The notes beneath the pieces are model-generated. The model did not search any database, had not been told where the DNA came from, and saw only the letters and a program-made list of their open reading frames with translations. A program made the position numbers and the translations under genes. This document shows, in pieces, positions 8,404 through 17,742 of a stretch of 64,000 nucleotides of DNA. Position 1 is the stretch's first letter. Each line of letters opens with the position of its first letter. Source of the DNA: Comamonadaceae bacterium (GTDB lineage Bacteria; Pseudomonadota; Gammaproteobacteria; Burkholderiales; Burkholderiaceae_C); the NCBI GenBank assembly GCA_947443645.1, contig CANEXF010000008.1:1-64000 (forward strand), given 5' to 3'.

Positions 8404-9621
8404 ATGACTACCAGCGCTGCCATCTTGCCCGCATCCACCCGGCGTTCGATTCTCTTACTGTCTTTTGCCACCTTCTCCAGTATGGCTGCGCAGCGTATTT
8501 GCGATGCCATGCTGCCCGAACTGGCCCGCGTTTTCAGCGTCAGCCTGGCGCAGGCTGCGCAAGTGGTGTCCCTGTTCGCGGTGGTCTACGGCGTATCCCA
8601 GCTTTTTTACGGACCGCTCGGCGACCGGCTGGGAAAATTCCGCATCGTGACTTTTGCCACGCTGGCCTGCTGTGTGGGCAGCGTGATGGCGGTTTTCGCG
8701 TCCAGCCTGGACATGCTGGTGATTGCGCGCATGCTGGTCGCGCTGGCCGCCGCGGCGGTCATCCCCTTGGCCATGGCCTGGACTGGTGATGCGGTTGCCA
8801 ATCAACAGCTTCAGGAAACGCTAGCGCGTATTGGCCTGGGCACTACCCTGGGTATCGTTGGCGGCCAGCTGATGGGGGGTGTACTCACCGACACCCTGGG
8901 CTGGCGCTGGGCGTTTGGCTTCATGACACTGCTTTTTGGTGTGGTTGGCGCCTTGCTTTTTGTCGACTGGCGGCGCCAGCAGGCGGCCGTCGTGCTGCTG
9001 GCCCAAGCCAAACCCGAGCCTGTGGTCCGGCCAGGTTTTGTTTCGCAGGCGCTCATCATCATTACCGGCGCGTGGTCGCGCGTGGTGCTGCTGGTGGCCT
9101 TTGTTGAAGGCGCAGCGGGTTTTGGTGTGCTGGCCATCTGGGCCTCGCACCTGCACGCGGTGCTTGGCCTGACACTGTCTGCGGCCGGTGCAATTGTGGC
9201 CTTGTTCGGCCTGGGCGGCATGCTTTACATGACGGTGGCGCGCCAGCTGATTCGCCGCTTTGGCGAGCACGGTCTGGCTGCGTTAGGCGTGTGCCTGTTG
9301 GGTCTTGCTGCGGTGATCGTGGGCTTCACGCCCTACTGGCTGCTCGCGATTCCTGCCAGCTTGATGGGTGGCTTTGGATTCTTCATGTTTCACAACACCA
9401 TGCAGGCCAATGCAACGCGCATGGCACCCAAGGCGCGCGGCACAGCTGTCTCGCTGTTCGCCTCGGCGCTTTTCCTGGGGCAGTCCGTGGGCGTGTTGCT
9501 GGCCGCCAACCTGATCGCTCGTCTTGGTTCCGGGCTGGTGATTGCGCTGGGCGGCGGCGTGTTGACTTTGGCTGGTTTGTTTTTTGCGCGGGCCTTGCAT
9601 CAGCGCGACGACCTGGACTAA
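8404..9621 (+). CDS. MFS transporter
   Basis: A 405-aa, 12-segment major facilitator. The first inner loop carries FYGPLGDRLGKFR, the canonical MFS motif A (G-x-x-x-D-R-x-G-R/K) around residues 70-80. The second half has the mirrored loop near VARQLIRRFGEHG. It most resembles the drug/arabinose exporter-like (Bcr/AraJ) type; cargo is not predictable. The ATG at 8404 gives a normal family length. The frame stays open to 8260, but that extension is not hydrophobic and has no ribosome site. Confidence 0.88.
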   Translation: MTTSAAILPASTRRSILLLSFATFSSMAAQRICDAMLPELARVFSVSLAQAAQVVSLFAVVYGVSQLFYGPLGDRLGKFRIVTFATLACCVGSVMAVFASSLDMLVIARMLVALAAAAVIPLAMAWTGDAVANQQLQETLARIGLGTTLGIVGGQLMGGVLTDTLGWRWAFGFMTLLFGVVGALLFVDWRRQQAAVVLLAQAKPEPVVRPGFVSQALIIITGAWSRVVLLVAFVEGAAGFGVLAIWASHLHAVLGLTLSAAGAIVALFGLGGMLYMTVARQLIRRFGEHGLAALGVCLLGLAAVIVGFTPYWLLAIPASLMGGFGFFMFHNTMQANATRMAPKARGTAVSLFASALFLGQSVGVLLAANLIARLGSGLVIALGGGVLTLAGLFFARALHQRDDLD

Positions 9622-9629
9622 GCCAAAGC

Positions 9630-9651
9630 GCAGGCCCATCGTTGGGCCTGC
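9630..9651. terminator. hairpin between convergent genes
   Basis: GCAGGCCCA, loop TCGT, TGGGCCTGC: a perfect 9-bp stem located between the stop codons of the MFS gene (plus) and the molybdenum hydroxylase gene (minus). The T-run is poor on both sides, so it is a plausible but not classical shared terminator. Confidence 0.5.
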
Positions 9652-9670
9652 TTGTCCAAGCAGATGCCGA

Positions 9671-11881
9671 TCAGGCTTTGGCTGACGCGGCCGCCAGCAG
9701 CTTTTCTGGCAGGAAAGGCACAGAGCGAAGACGCAGGCCGACAGCGTCAAAAACGGCATTGGAAATCGCCGCCGGCACCACGGTTGGCGCCATTTCACCC
9801 GCGCCCCATGAGGGCAACTCCGGCCGGTTGATGAGGCTGATGTTGATTCTGGGCACTTCGGGAAAGCGCAATATCGGATAGCTGGCCCAGTCCAGGCTGG
9901 TGATGTGCGTGCGGTCGAACTGCAGCTCTTCGATCAAGGTCCGGCTGATGGTCTGCACAATGCCGCCTTCAATCTGATTGCGCGCGCCGTCGGGATTGAT
10001 CAGCTGGCCGCAGTCGTGGCTGCACCAGATGTCGGTGACCCGAATATGACCGCTGCGTTTGTTGACCTCGACCTGAGCGACCAGCGCGACATAGGTGCGC
10101 TCGTTGTCGTACTTCACAAAAGCCACGCCGCGCCCGCGTGCCACATCGCCAGCGGCTTGCGCTGCCGGGGACGGTCGGCTTTGCCACTTCGACAGCCGCG
10201 CGACGTCTTCCAGCACCGCCTTGGCGCGTGCATCCTTGAGGTAAGTCAGGCGCCACTGCAAAGGATCGGCACCTGCCGCGCTGGCCATCTCGTCAAAGAA
10301 GGCTTCGTTGGCAAAGGTGTTTTGCATGCGTCCGGGTGTGCGCAGATGCGAGGTCCGAAAAGCCGTGTCTGCCAGACGGTGGACTTCGGTCTTGACGTTA
10401 GGAAACTGGTACAGGACATCGGCATTTTTCTGGATGTTGCCGGTGTAGTGGCCTGTCCGCTTGACGCCAGACAGCACGGCCGCGAGCATGGGGAAGTCTT
10501 CCAGCGTGCCGTTGGACTGGGTGAGGAAAAATTCCGATCGCCAGGCCACAGGCAGTCCCTGGGCGTCCAGTCCACCTTCCAGGTCGACAAGGGTAGGCGG
10601 GCTCTTGGGATCCCAGCCGTGTTCGTCGGCCCGCATCCACTGCAGGCGTACCGGTGCGCCTGCCAGTTGGGACACCAGTGCCGCATCACCCGAGCAGTCC
10701 TCGTGGCCGTTGCGTCCATAGCAGCCGGCGCCATCCAGGTAGATCAGGCGAATGCCTTCTTTGGCCACGCCCAGCACGGTAGACAGTTCGCTTTGCAGCG
10801 AGTGCGTCGATTGGGAGGCCGACCAGACCGTGCATTTGCCGTCCTTGAAATCGGCCACGGCGCAAGCCGGTCCCATGGATCCATGGGTGTGTGGTGCAAA
10901 GTCATACGTGGCCTTGATGCGGCGTGCGGACGAGCCCAGCGCTGCAACAGCGTCGCCGGTCTTGATGACGGGCTCATCCTTGCTCACCGGCAACGCGCGC
11001 CAATAGGCATAGAGCTGGCTTTTCTCGGGCATGGTGTCTAGCGTTGTCCACTGCGTCTTGAGTTCTCGCGCAGCTTTGACAGCAGCCCATTCGGTTTTGC
11101 AGACCACAGCCAGGAAATCCTGCTTGCGCACGACCTTGACCAAGCCCTTGATCTTGCTGACCGACGATTCGTCGACGCTGAGCAGCTTGGCCCCCAGTCC
11201 GGGTGGCCTGACCACGCGGGCATGCAGCATGCCTGGCAGCTTGAAGTCATGGACATAGGTGAAGCGTCCGGTCAGCTTGGCTGGAATGTCCACCCTGGGT
11301 ACGGACTTGCCAATGACGGTGTGCGATGACGGCGATTTGAGCGCCACCTTGCTGTCCAGCTTGACGTTCAGCGGTTTGCCATCGACCAGCGTGGCATAGC
11401 TGAGTTTTCGCTCCCCGCTGGCGGTGCTGATCACGCCCTGGGCTACGCTGAGTTCCGCCACATCGACGGCAAGGCGCTGCGCCGCTTCAGCCAACAAGGC
11501 GCGACGCGCGCAGGCTGAGGCTTGCCGCAGCGTGCCGCCACCGTTGGAGATTGACAAGCTTCCTGCGGTCTGGCCCTGGTCTATGGTCAGCAGCGTATCG
11601 CCCATGACCATGTCAATCTGCTCAAACGCCACATCGAGTTCTTCTGCCACCAGCTGTGCCAGTGCAGTACGCACGCCGGTGCCAAGGTCTACCTTGCCGC
11701 TGTAGACCGTGACTCGCCCGTTGCTGCCAATGGCCAGCCAGGCGTCGAGCTGCTCCTTGACCATGCTTTTGCCTGCGGCAGGCAGGTTCTGGGCGCTCGC
11801 TATCTGGGCGCTGCCCAGCAAGGAAAAGGAAACGACCAGTCCGCCGCTGCTCTTGAGAAATTCACGACGTTTCATGTTCAT
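9671..11881 (-). CDS. xanthine-dehydrogenase-family molybdenum hydroxylase, large subunit (isoquinoline 1-oxidoreductase beta-like)
   Basis: A 736-aa protein starting with a twin-arginine signal (MNMKRREFLKSSGG then a hydrophobic run ending ASAQ), so it is exported folded with its cofactor. The body follows the IorB-type order: LGTGVRTALAQLVAEELDV, then TAGSLSISNGGGTLR, a YDFAPHTHGSMGP segment and the C-terminal PSWGAGEMAPTVVPAA, whose Glu is the base in this family. It binds molybdopterin cytosine dinucleotide and hydroxylates N-heterocycles or oxidises aldehydes in the periplasm. Its ATG overlaps the stop of the iron-sulfur subunit gene (ATGA), showing translational coupling. The actual substrate is unknown. 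Confidence 0.9.
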   Translation of the reverse strand: MNMKRREFLKSSGGLVVSFSLLGSAQIASAQNLPAAGKSMVKEQLDAWLAIGSNGRVTVYSGKVDLGTGVRTALAQLVAEELDVAFEQIDMVMGDTLLTIDQGQTAGSLSISNGGGTLRQASACARRALLAEAAQRLAVDVAELSVAQGVISTASGERKLSYATLVDGKPLNVKLDSKVALKSPSSHTVIGKSVPRVDIPAKLTGRFTYVHDFKLPGMLHARVVRPPGLGAKLLSVDESSVSKIKGLVKVVRKQDFLAVVCKTEWAAVKAARELKTQWTTLDTMPEKSQLYAYWRALPVSKDEPVIKTGDAVAALGSSARRIKATYDFAPHTHGSMGPACAVADFKDGKCTVWSASQSTHSLQSELSTVLGVAKEGIRLIYLDGAGCYGRNGHEDCSGDAALVSQLAGAPVRLQWMRADEHGWDPKSPPTLVDLEGGLDAQGLPVAWRSEFFLTQSNGTLEDFPMLAAVLSGVKRTGHYTGNIQKNADVLYQFPNVKTEVHRLADTAFRTSHLRTPGRMQNTFANEAFFDEMASAAGADPLQWRLTYLKDARAKAVLEDVARLSKWQSRPSPAAQAAGDVARGRGVAFVKYDNERTYVALVAQVEVNKRSGHIRVTDIWCSHDCGQLINPDGARNQIEGGIVQTISRTLIEELQFDRTHITSLDWASYPILRFPEVPRINISLINRPELPSWGAGEMAPTVVPAAISNAVFDAVGLRLRSVPFLPEKLLAAASAKA

Positions 11882-12360
11882 GCGCCCTTCACGGTCTGTT
11901 GGCCGGCCTTGGCCGCACGTTCCACTGCTTTGACGATGCGTGTGTGGGTGCCGCAGCGGCACAGATTATTGGCCAGCGCCTGGGTGATCTGCTGCTGGCT
12001 TGGGCTGGGGGTTTTGTTCAAAAAAGCCACCGACGTCATGACCATGCCGTTGATGCAGTAGCCGCACTGCGCGGCCTGCTCGTCAATGAACGCCTGTTGC
12101 ACCGGGTGCGGGGCCTCGGGCGTGCCCAGGCCTTCCAGGGTGACGACTTTGGAAGACTTGATGCTGGAGACGGGCGTCACGCAGCTTCTGACCGCCTCGC
12201 CATTGACCAGCACTGTACAGGCGCCGCACTGACCCAGGCCACAGCCATATTTCGGTCCCTGCAATGCGAGGTTATCGCGCAGTACGTAAAGCAGCGGCGT
12301 GTCGCTCTCGGCGTCCACGCGCTTGCTTTGTCCGTTGATGTTGAGTTTGTAAGTGGTCAT
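11878..12360 (-). CDS. [2Fe-2S] subunit of molybdenum hydroxylase (IorA-like)
   Basis: A 160-aa protein with two [2Fe-2S] sites. The plant-type site is at GCGLGQCGACTVLVNG with a distal Cys in RSCV, and the C-terminal site is formed by CGYCINGM and NLCRCG. It relays electrons from the molybdenum centre of the partner large subunit. It has no signal peptide of its own and is expected to travel with the Tat-tagged large subunit. The ATG at 12360 has GGAGA upstream. It lies 102 bases downstream of the TonB-receptor gene on the same strand and overlaps the large-subunit gene by 4 bases. Confidence 0.93.
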   Translation of the reverse strand: MTTYKLNINGQSKRVDAESDTPLLYVLRDNLALQGPKYGCGLGQCGACTVLVNGEAVRSCVTPVSSIKSSKVVTLEGLGTPEAPHPVQQAFIDEQAAQCGYCINGMVMTSVAFLNKTPSPSQQQITQALANNLCRCGTHTRIVKAVERAAKAGQQTVKGA

Positions 12361-12462
12361 CGCGTCTCCGGTATTTGTTGTTGAGTTATCAATCTGTGCT
12401 GTTGCTAGCACGTGGGCGAAATTTATCCGTCTGAATCAGTGCAGATTCCACGCCGGCGGTTT

Positions 12463-14589
12463 TCATGTTCCGTACGGGAAGACCAGACGCAGTCCCAGTG
12501 TGTAGTTACGCCCTGGGGCCGGCTCGTAGAACTGCGAAGAGGCCTGGTTCACGATGACCGAGCCGACATAGCGCTTGCCGGTCAGGTTGTCTATGCGCGC
12601 ATAAGCCGTGAGGCTGCCTTTGCCCACCGCCCAGCCGTGGCTGAGCTTGGCGTTCAGTGTGGTGTAGCCGTCTGCAGATGCCGTATTGCTGTCGTTGGCA
12701 TAGAGCCGTCCGGCACTGGTCAGCTCGAGCCCGGCCTGCGTACCCATGCTTGACCTTTTTTTGCTGGCAGCGTCCATCTTCTGCGCATGCCACAGCAGTT
12801 CCGAAAACAAGAAACTCTGGGGAATGCCTGGCAGCTTGCTGCCGGCCGTCACGGTGCTGGCGCTGCTGGTAAAGGTCTGCGAGAAGCTCGCGTCTGTGCG
12901 CGAGGCTGCCAGCGTCACTTGCACATGGGGCGTGAGCAGGGTGCTGCCTGACAGCTCCCATCCTGTGCGTGTGGTCCCTGGAGCGTTTTTGTAAGTCGAA
13001 TTTCCACCGTTGCTGCTAGCCACCACAATTTCGTCAGTCGAGGCGATCCGGAAGACCGTCAAGTCAACGCGCGACTGGGGGCTGGGCGCCCACTTGCTGC
13101 CCAACTCGTAGTGCTGGCTTTTGGACGCATTTAAGCTGGTGTTAAACGCCGGCGTGCCGGCGCCGCTGTAGGCCACTTCGGCCAGCGTGGGGCTCTCAAA
13201 ACCCTTGCCATAGTTGGCATACAGATTGAGGCTGTCGCTGGCGTGGTAGGTCAGGCCAAGCACCGGATTGCTGGAGTGAAAAGCCATGGAACCGGAGCCG
13301 TTTCCGTCGCTCAGGTAGTGGTCCTCACTGCGGAATCTCACGGTGCTGAAGCGCATGCCCGCGACCAGGGAAATTTTCTCCGATACCAGCGCGGTGGCCT
13401 GGACAAATATGTCGCTGTTGTCCGCACGGTTGTTTTCGTCGCGTGTGGTGGAGGTCTTGCTGCCCAGCGCCGCAACGCCACCCTGTCGGTTCTCGTTGGA
13501 GCGATCAAACTCGTAGCCCGCAACCCACATCACGGGCGTGTTGCCCACGCGGGCTTTTTCGTTGTACTGAAGGCCTGTGCCGTAATAGACCCGGTTCAAG
13601 CCAACCCACGCGCCGCTGGATGCCGCCAGACCGGTCTGATACTGAAGGTTGTCGCGGGTGCCGTAGTAGAGCCTGACCGTGAGCGATCGATCCGGGTCTA
13701 TGCTGTGCGTGAGCGAGCTGCCAAGCTGGTTTTGAAGAACGGTTTTTCGCACGCCCCGACTTACGGCATTGCTGCCCGCCTGCGCCGGGTTGGCCGCGAG
13801 CTGGGCTGCGGTCAGTCCCAGCGGATCCTGTGCCAATGGCATGTCGAACTGGTTGAACACCACATTGATACGCGTTTTTTCGCTCGGACCAAAGCTCAGT
13901 TTTCCATTGAATTGCTTGCGTTCTGTTTTGCTGTTGTCTCGAAAGCCGGAGCTGTCGAAGGTGCTGTAGTCAGCCACCAGGCCATAGTCACCGACCTGGC
14001 CCGCGTATTGCAAATCCGAACGCCGCAAGCCGTATGAGCCGGTGTAGGTCTGCGCACCGAGTTCCGGTATGGCGGGTGCATCGCGGGTAAAGGCCTGTAT
14101 CACGCCGCCTGCCGAGTTGCCATACAACTGTGCCAATGGGCCGCGCAGGACTTCAATGCGGTCGGTGGATGTCAGGCTGATCGATGAGCCCTGACCCTGG
14201 CCATCTGGTGTCGTTGCGGGAATGCCGTCCACCAGCAAACGTATGCCGCGTATGCCGAAAGCCGAGCGTGCGCCAAAGCCGCGGATAGACACTTGTAGAT
14301 CCTGGGCGTAGTTCTGCCGGTTCAGTATGGTCAGACCCGGAACCCGGTTCAGCGACTCCGACAGGTTGACCTGTGGTCCGGCGTTTTCTATCGTCTGCCG
14401 GTCAATCGACTGCACTGCAGCCGGTGCATCAAAACTGCGTTGCTCGGCCCTTGAGGCCGACACCACGACGTCGTCTAGGGTCTGTGCATTGAGCACGCCT
14501 TGACACATCAGCGCGGTCGCCATAGCCACAGCCGGGCTGGCGTGCAGTGATGGAAAAAACGAATTGATTCTTGTCCCCGGATAGCGCAT
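12463..14589 (-). CDS. TonB-dependent outer-membrane receptor
   Basis: A 708-aa protein with a signal peptide (cleavage after LNAQ, near residue 36) and a TonB-box-like DDVVVSA directly behind it. The plug domain covers about residues 50-170 (SIRGFGARSAFGIRGIRLLVDGIPATTPDGQG, RIEVLRGPLAQLYGN), followed by a long beta-barrel. It imports a large or scarce ligand across the outer membrane using the proton motive force. It is upstream of the molybdenum-hydroxylase genes on the same strand, so it may feed them substrate, though siderophore-type uptake is equally possible from sequence alone. Confidence 0.92.
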   Translation of the reverse strand: MRYPGTRINSFFPSLHASPAVAMATALMCQGVLNAQTLDDVVVSASRAEQRSFDAPAAVQSIDRQTIENAGPQVNLSESLNRVPGLTILNRQNYAQDLQVSIRGFGARSAFGIRGIRLLVDGIPATTPDGQGQGSSISLTSTDRIEVLRGPLAQLYGNSAGGVIQAFTRDAPAIPELGAQTYTGSYGLRRSDLQYAGQVGDYGLVADYSTFDSSGFRDNSKTERKQFNGKLSFGPSEKTRINVVFNQFDMPLAQDPLGLTAAQLAANPAQAGSNAVSRGVRKTVLQNQLGSSLTHSIDPDRSLTVRLYYGTRDNLQYQTGLAASSGAWVGLNRVYYGTGLQYNEKARVGNTPVMWVAGYEFDRSNENRQGGVAALGSKTSTTRDENNRADNSDIFVQATALVSEKISLVAGMRFSTVRFRSEDHYLSDGNGSGSMAFHSSNPVLGLTYHASDSLNLYANYGKGFESPTLAEVAYSGAGTPAFNTSLNASKSQHYELGSKWAPSPQSRVDLTVFRIASTDEIVVASSNGGNSTYKNAPGTTRTGWELSGSTLLTPHVQVTLAASRTDASFSQTFTSSASTVTAGSKLPGIPQSFLFSELLWHAQKMDAASKKRSSMGTQAGLELTSAGRLYANDSNTASADGYTTLNAKLSHGWAVGKGSLTAYARIDNLTGKRYVGSVIVNQASSQFYEPAPGRNYTLGLRLVFPYGT

Positions 14590-14795
14590 TATTTTTCTTC
14601 GTGAAATTTTTTATTCAAATTATCCAGTTTGAGCGAACGGCGTGGCGGTTTCCGAATCAGCTGCAGTGAAATGGAATGCGTAAGCGTTTTTAGTTGCCAG
14701 AGCGCGCCGTAGCCAAGCGTCGATCATGGGCCGCATGCCTGTCAAGTGGGCTTGTGTAAAAGTGTTTTCCGCCAGTGGTGGCTGGTTTTTATGGC

Positions 14796-14810
14796 GTGCA
14801 ATTATTATCA
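14796..14810. promoter_or_regulatory. possible Fur-box half-site
   Basis: The right half ATTATCA (14804-14810) of the Fur 7-1-7 palindrome is perfect, but only three of seven bases match in the left half. It lies 58 bases upstream of the sorbosone-dehydrogenase-like gene, in the gap shared with the TonB receptor gene. Weak. Confidence 0.2.
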
Positions 14811-14867
14811 ATCGGCCCGCTGCGCGCCGCCACGGCTGCAGGGCCAACAACAATGGAGACAGACAAC

Positions 14868-16097
14868 ATGCGCATTCAGAAAATCTTGAGCGCGACACTG
14901 CTGGCAAGCTTTGCCGGTACTGTGTTCGCACAACAAGCCGCCGCTCCCGCAGCGCCGCCCTCGTGGAAGCAGGGCATGGCCGCAGAGCAGGAAAAATCAA
15001 CGCTGCACCCGTTTGCGCCGCATTTGACGGGTCGTCCAGCGGGTGATCTGCCAATTAACAAACTGAGCGCTCCAAAGGGCTTCACGATTGAGGTCTGGGC
15101 TGAGGGCGTGCCCGAGGCGCGTTCGCTCGCGCTGGGGGACAAGGGTACGGTGTTTGTGAGTAACCGCAACCTTTCAAACGTCTACGCCATTGTGGACAGT
15201 GGCGGCAAGCGCGAAGTCAAGACCCTTCTCAAGGGCATGAAGGCGCCTAACGGTCTGGTTTTCGACAAGGGCACGCTGTATGTGGCGGAGCGCCACCGCA
15301 TCACGCGCTATGACGGCATAGAGTCCAAACTCGACAATCCCGGTGAGGGCGTGGTAGTGATCGATAACCTTGACCCGACCAACCAGCCTGGGCATTTCTG
15401 GAAATACATGCGCATGGGGCCGGACGGCAAGTTGTACTTCAATATTGGCTCGCCGCAGAACATCACCATGCCGACCTATAACGAAGCCGTTATCGTGCGC
15501 GTTGATCCCAAGACCGGCATTCTGGAAAACTACGCGCAAGGCGTTCGCAACAGTGTGGGCATGGACTTCCATCCTGTCACCAAGCAACTCTGGTTCACCG
15601 AGCATGGTCGTGACTGGTTGGGCTCAGACCTGCCTAACGATGAACTCAATGTGGTCAAGACCAAAGGGCAGCACTTTGGTTTTCCCTATTGCCATCAGGG
15701 CGACGTGCTTGACCCGGTCTACGGCAAGAACCGTTCTTGTGATGAGTTCTCGCCACCCACGCTCAAACTGGGTGCGCACATTGCACCGCTGGGCTTGAGT
15801 TTCTACACCGGCAGCATGTTTCCAAAAGAGTATAAGAACAGCATGCTGATTGCGCAACATGGCTCCTGGAACCGCGACCCCAAGCAGGGCTACAACCTGA
15901 TTCGCGTCACGGTCGATGCCAAGGGAAAAGTAAGCAAACATCCGTTCATTGATGGCTTTCTGGAAAACGACAAAGGTGATCCACCGATGTGGGGTCGCCC
16001 GGTGGATGTGCTTCAAATGAAGGATGGATCCATCCTGTTCTCCGATGACTTCAACGGCATCATTTACCGCGTGACCTACGCCAAAAAACCAGCATGA
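14868..16097 (+). CDS. sorbosone-dehydrogenase-like (PQQ-type beta-propeller) oxidoreductase
   Basis: A 409-aa exported protein (Sec signal ending TVFAQQ near residue 22) with the six-bladed propeller pattern of soluble glucose/sorbosone dehydrogenases: FTIEVWAEGVPEARSLALG, GMKAPNGLVFDKGTLYVAERHRI, YAQGVRNSVGMDFHPVTKQLWFTEHGRD (broken across the conserved GxRNxxG and FTExGxD elements), PPLGLSFY-like PLGLSFYTG and GSWNRDPKQGY. The family binds PQQ and oxidises aldoses or aldehydes in the periplasm, passing electrons to cytochromes. The start at 14868 follows GGAG. Its stop overlaps the cytochrome c gene by four bases (ATGA). Confidence 0.88.
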   Translation: MRIQKILSATLLASFAGTVFAQQAAAPAAPPSWKQGMAAEQEKSTLHPFAPHLTGRPAGDLPINKLSAPKGFTIEVWAEGVPEARSLALGDKGTVFVSNRNLSNVYAIVDSGGKREVKTLLKGMKAPNGLVFDKGTLYVAERHRITRYDGIESKLDNPGEGVVVIDNLDPTNQPGHFWKYMRMGPDGKLYFNIGSPQNITMPTYNEAVIVRVDPKTGILENYAQGVRNSVGMDFHPVTKQLWFTEHGRDWLGSDLPNDELNVVKTKGQHFGFPYCHQGDVLDPVYGKNRSCDEFSPPTLKLGAHIAPLGLSFYTGSMFPKEYKNSMLIAQHGSWNRDPKQGYNLIRVTVDAKGKVSKHPFIDGFLENDKGDPPMWGRPVDVLQMKDGSILFSDDFNGIIYRVTYAKKPA

Positions 16098-16726
16098 TCT
16101 CTGGCCGTATTGCGCGCCCCCTGGGTGCGTGGCGGGCCAGCAAGGTAGCGGCTGTGAAAGCAGCTGCTGCTTTTGTTTTTCTCGCCTTGACATCTGCATG
16201 CCACGCCGGGCTGGAAGAAGGCCGGGTCAAGTCGCAGGTTTGTGCGGCGTGCCACGGCGCTGATGGCAATTCAGTGCTCCCGGAAATCCCGTCCTTGGCT
16301 GGTCAACCGCGTCAGTTCCTCGTCACGGCCTTGTACATGTTCAGGGAAGGCCGGCGTCAGAACCCCATGATGGCGCCGTTTGCAGCCAAACTCAGCAACG
16401 CGGATCTCAACGATCTGGCGCAATATTTTTCATCACAGAAACTGACTGTGCCGACGCCAAAGCTGGATGCTGAGCTCGTCATCAAGGCCAGAGCGGTGAC
16501 TGAAAAAAACAATTGCGTGGCCTGTCACACGGCGACTCTGGTCGGGCAGCAGCACATTCCGCGACTGGCGGGTCAACACAAAGCGTATTTGCTGGAGCAG
16601 CTCAAGGGCTTCAAGGCTGGCACGCGCGGTGATTTTGATGGCACCATGACCTCGGCAGCCCAGGGGCTGGCAGCCGATGAGCTTGAAATGGTCGCGGAGT
16701 ATTTGGCGACCCTGGTCGTGCCGTGA
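16094..16726 (+). CDS. dihaem c-type cytochrome
   Basis: A 210-aa exported cytochrome c with two haem-binding CxxCH sites, CAACH near residue 51 and CVACH near residue 137. Each is followed by a distal Met region (NPMMAPFA; DGTMTSAA), the layout of cytochrome c4-like dihaem proteins. A signal peptide of about 38 residues precedes it (cleavage after ACHA). The ATG overlaps the TGA of the sorbosone-dehydrogenase-like gene, so the two are co-translated and the cytochrome is most likely its electron acceptor. It could also serve the molybdenum hydroxylase encoded on the other strand. Confidence 0.9.
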   Translation: MISGRIARPLGAWRASKVAAVKAAAAFVFLALTSACHAGLEEGRVKSQVCAACHGADGNSVLPEIPSLAGQPRQFLVTALYMFREGRRQNPMMAPFAAKLSNADLNDLAQYFSSQKLTVPTPKLDAELVIKARAVTEKNNCVACHTATLVGQQHIPRLAGQHKAYLLEQLKGFKAGTRGDFDGTMTSAAQGLAADELEMVAEYLATLVVP

Positions 16727-16801
16727 AGGCTTTTTTGCCCTACAGCTTTTACAAACGCGTGATGCCAGCACTGGTGTGCTGGCTGACGTGTTGATGAAAG
16801 G

Positions 16802-17638
16802 CTATTTTCCGCCGGACGCCAAACGGTGTATTTCCGCTGGAATCGTGAAGCCGCTTTGTTCATAGGCGTCACATCCAAACAGTTTGGACAACGCTGCCGC
16901 GCAACCTCTGACCAAGTCTGTCATGGGCCCTTTGGGCGCTGACGGAATGTTCTGAATGGAGCCGACAATCGCGATGATTCCAATCAGGTCCTTGCTGTTT
17001 CGCAGGATGGGCGCCGCAAGCACGTTGATGCCCGTCAGGGCTTCGTTGGGCGCATCCTCGATGAGCTTCGCGCGTATGTCCTGCAAACGGCGGTGTATGG
17101 CCTGGACGTCAATCAGCGAGTGGGGCGTGGGCGCTATCAGATTCCCGCTGAGCAGGCGCTCTCTTTGCGCGTCGCTTGCATAGGCCAAGGCAATGCGGCC
17201 CTGCGCCGAGCAGTGCGGCAAAGGACGGTTGCCAGGTTTGACGGTGATGCTGACGTCGCTGTCGTTGTCGACCGCTGCGATGACCAGCGCTTCCCCGTTG
17301 AGTGGAATTGAAAGCAGCGCACTCTGTCCGGTGGCCTGGCTGAGCAGTTTGAGATAGGGCGCGGCCATGGCCCGAATGTTTGACTGCACACCCGCCCGCT
17401 CGCCCAGCTGAAACAGCTTCCATCCCAGCCTGTACTTGTCGGTCGCTTCATCCTGGTCTATCAGGCCAAAATGCTTGAGGGAGACCAGATTTCTGTGGAT
17501 TCTTGCCTTGGATTGTTTCAAGGCACGGGCTATTTCACTGACGCCCACCGGGGCTGGCGCAGCGGCCAACTCATCGAGTAACTGGGCTATGACGGCAACG
17601 GAATCGAGCGTGTTCGAGTTTTCTTTTTTGATGGTCAC
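16802..17638 (-). CDS. IclR-family transcriptional regulator
   Basis: A 278-aa protein with an N-terminal winged helix (PVGVSEIARALKQSKARIHRNLVSLKHFGLI, split over residues 30-62) and an IclR effector domain (HCSAQGRIALAYAS; GINVLAAPILR). It is at the downstream end of the minus-strand catabolic cluster, 104 bases after the metal-hydrolase-like gene, and is a candidate regulator of that cluster. The start is a GTG at 17638 without an obvious ribosome site; no in-frame ATG gives a complete HTH domain. Confidence 0.9.
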   Translation of the reverse strand: MTIKKENSNTLDSVAVIAQLLDELAAAPAPVGVSEIARALKQSKARIHRNLVSLKHFGLIDQDEATDKYRLGWKLFQLGERAGVQSNIRAMAAPYLKLLSQATGQSALLSIPLNGEALVIAAVDNDSDVSITVKPGNRPLPHCSAQGRIALAYASDAQRERLLSGNLIAPTPHSLIDVQAIHRRLQDIRAKLIEDAPNEALTGINVLAAPILRNSKDLIGIIAIVGSIQNIPSAPKGPMTDLVRGCAAALSKLFGCDAYEQSGFTIPAEIHRLASGGK

Positions 17639-17742
17639 GGCTGATTTTGCAATTGATGGCCTGTTGGTCCTGGCGTTGGCGCGGTCGCTACATTAGCAGA
17701 CAGTAATTTTGCGCGCCACCTCAGGGCAAAGCATAGGGTAGC

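Noticed and set aside
16181-16210. TSAC in the cytochrome c signal peptide as a lipobox
   Set aside because: Thr at -3 is a poor lipobox and a better AxA-type site (CHA) follows immediately.
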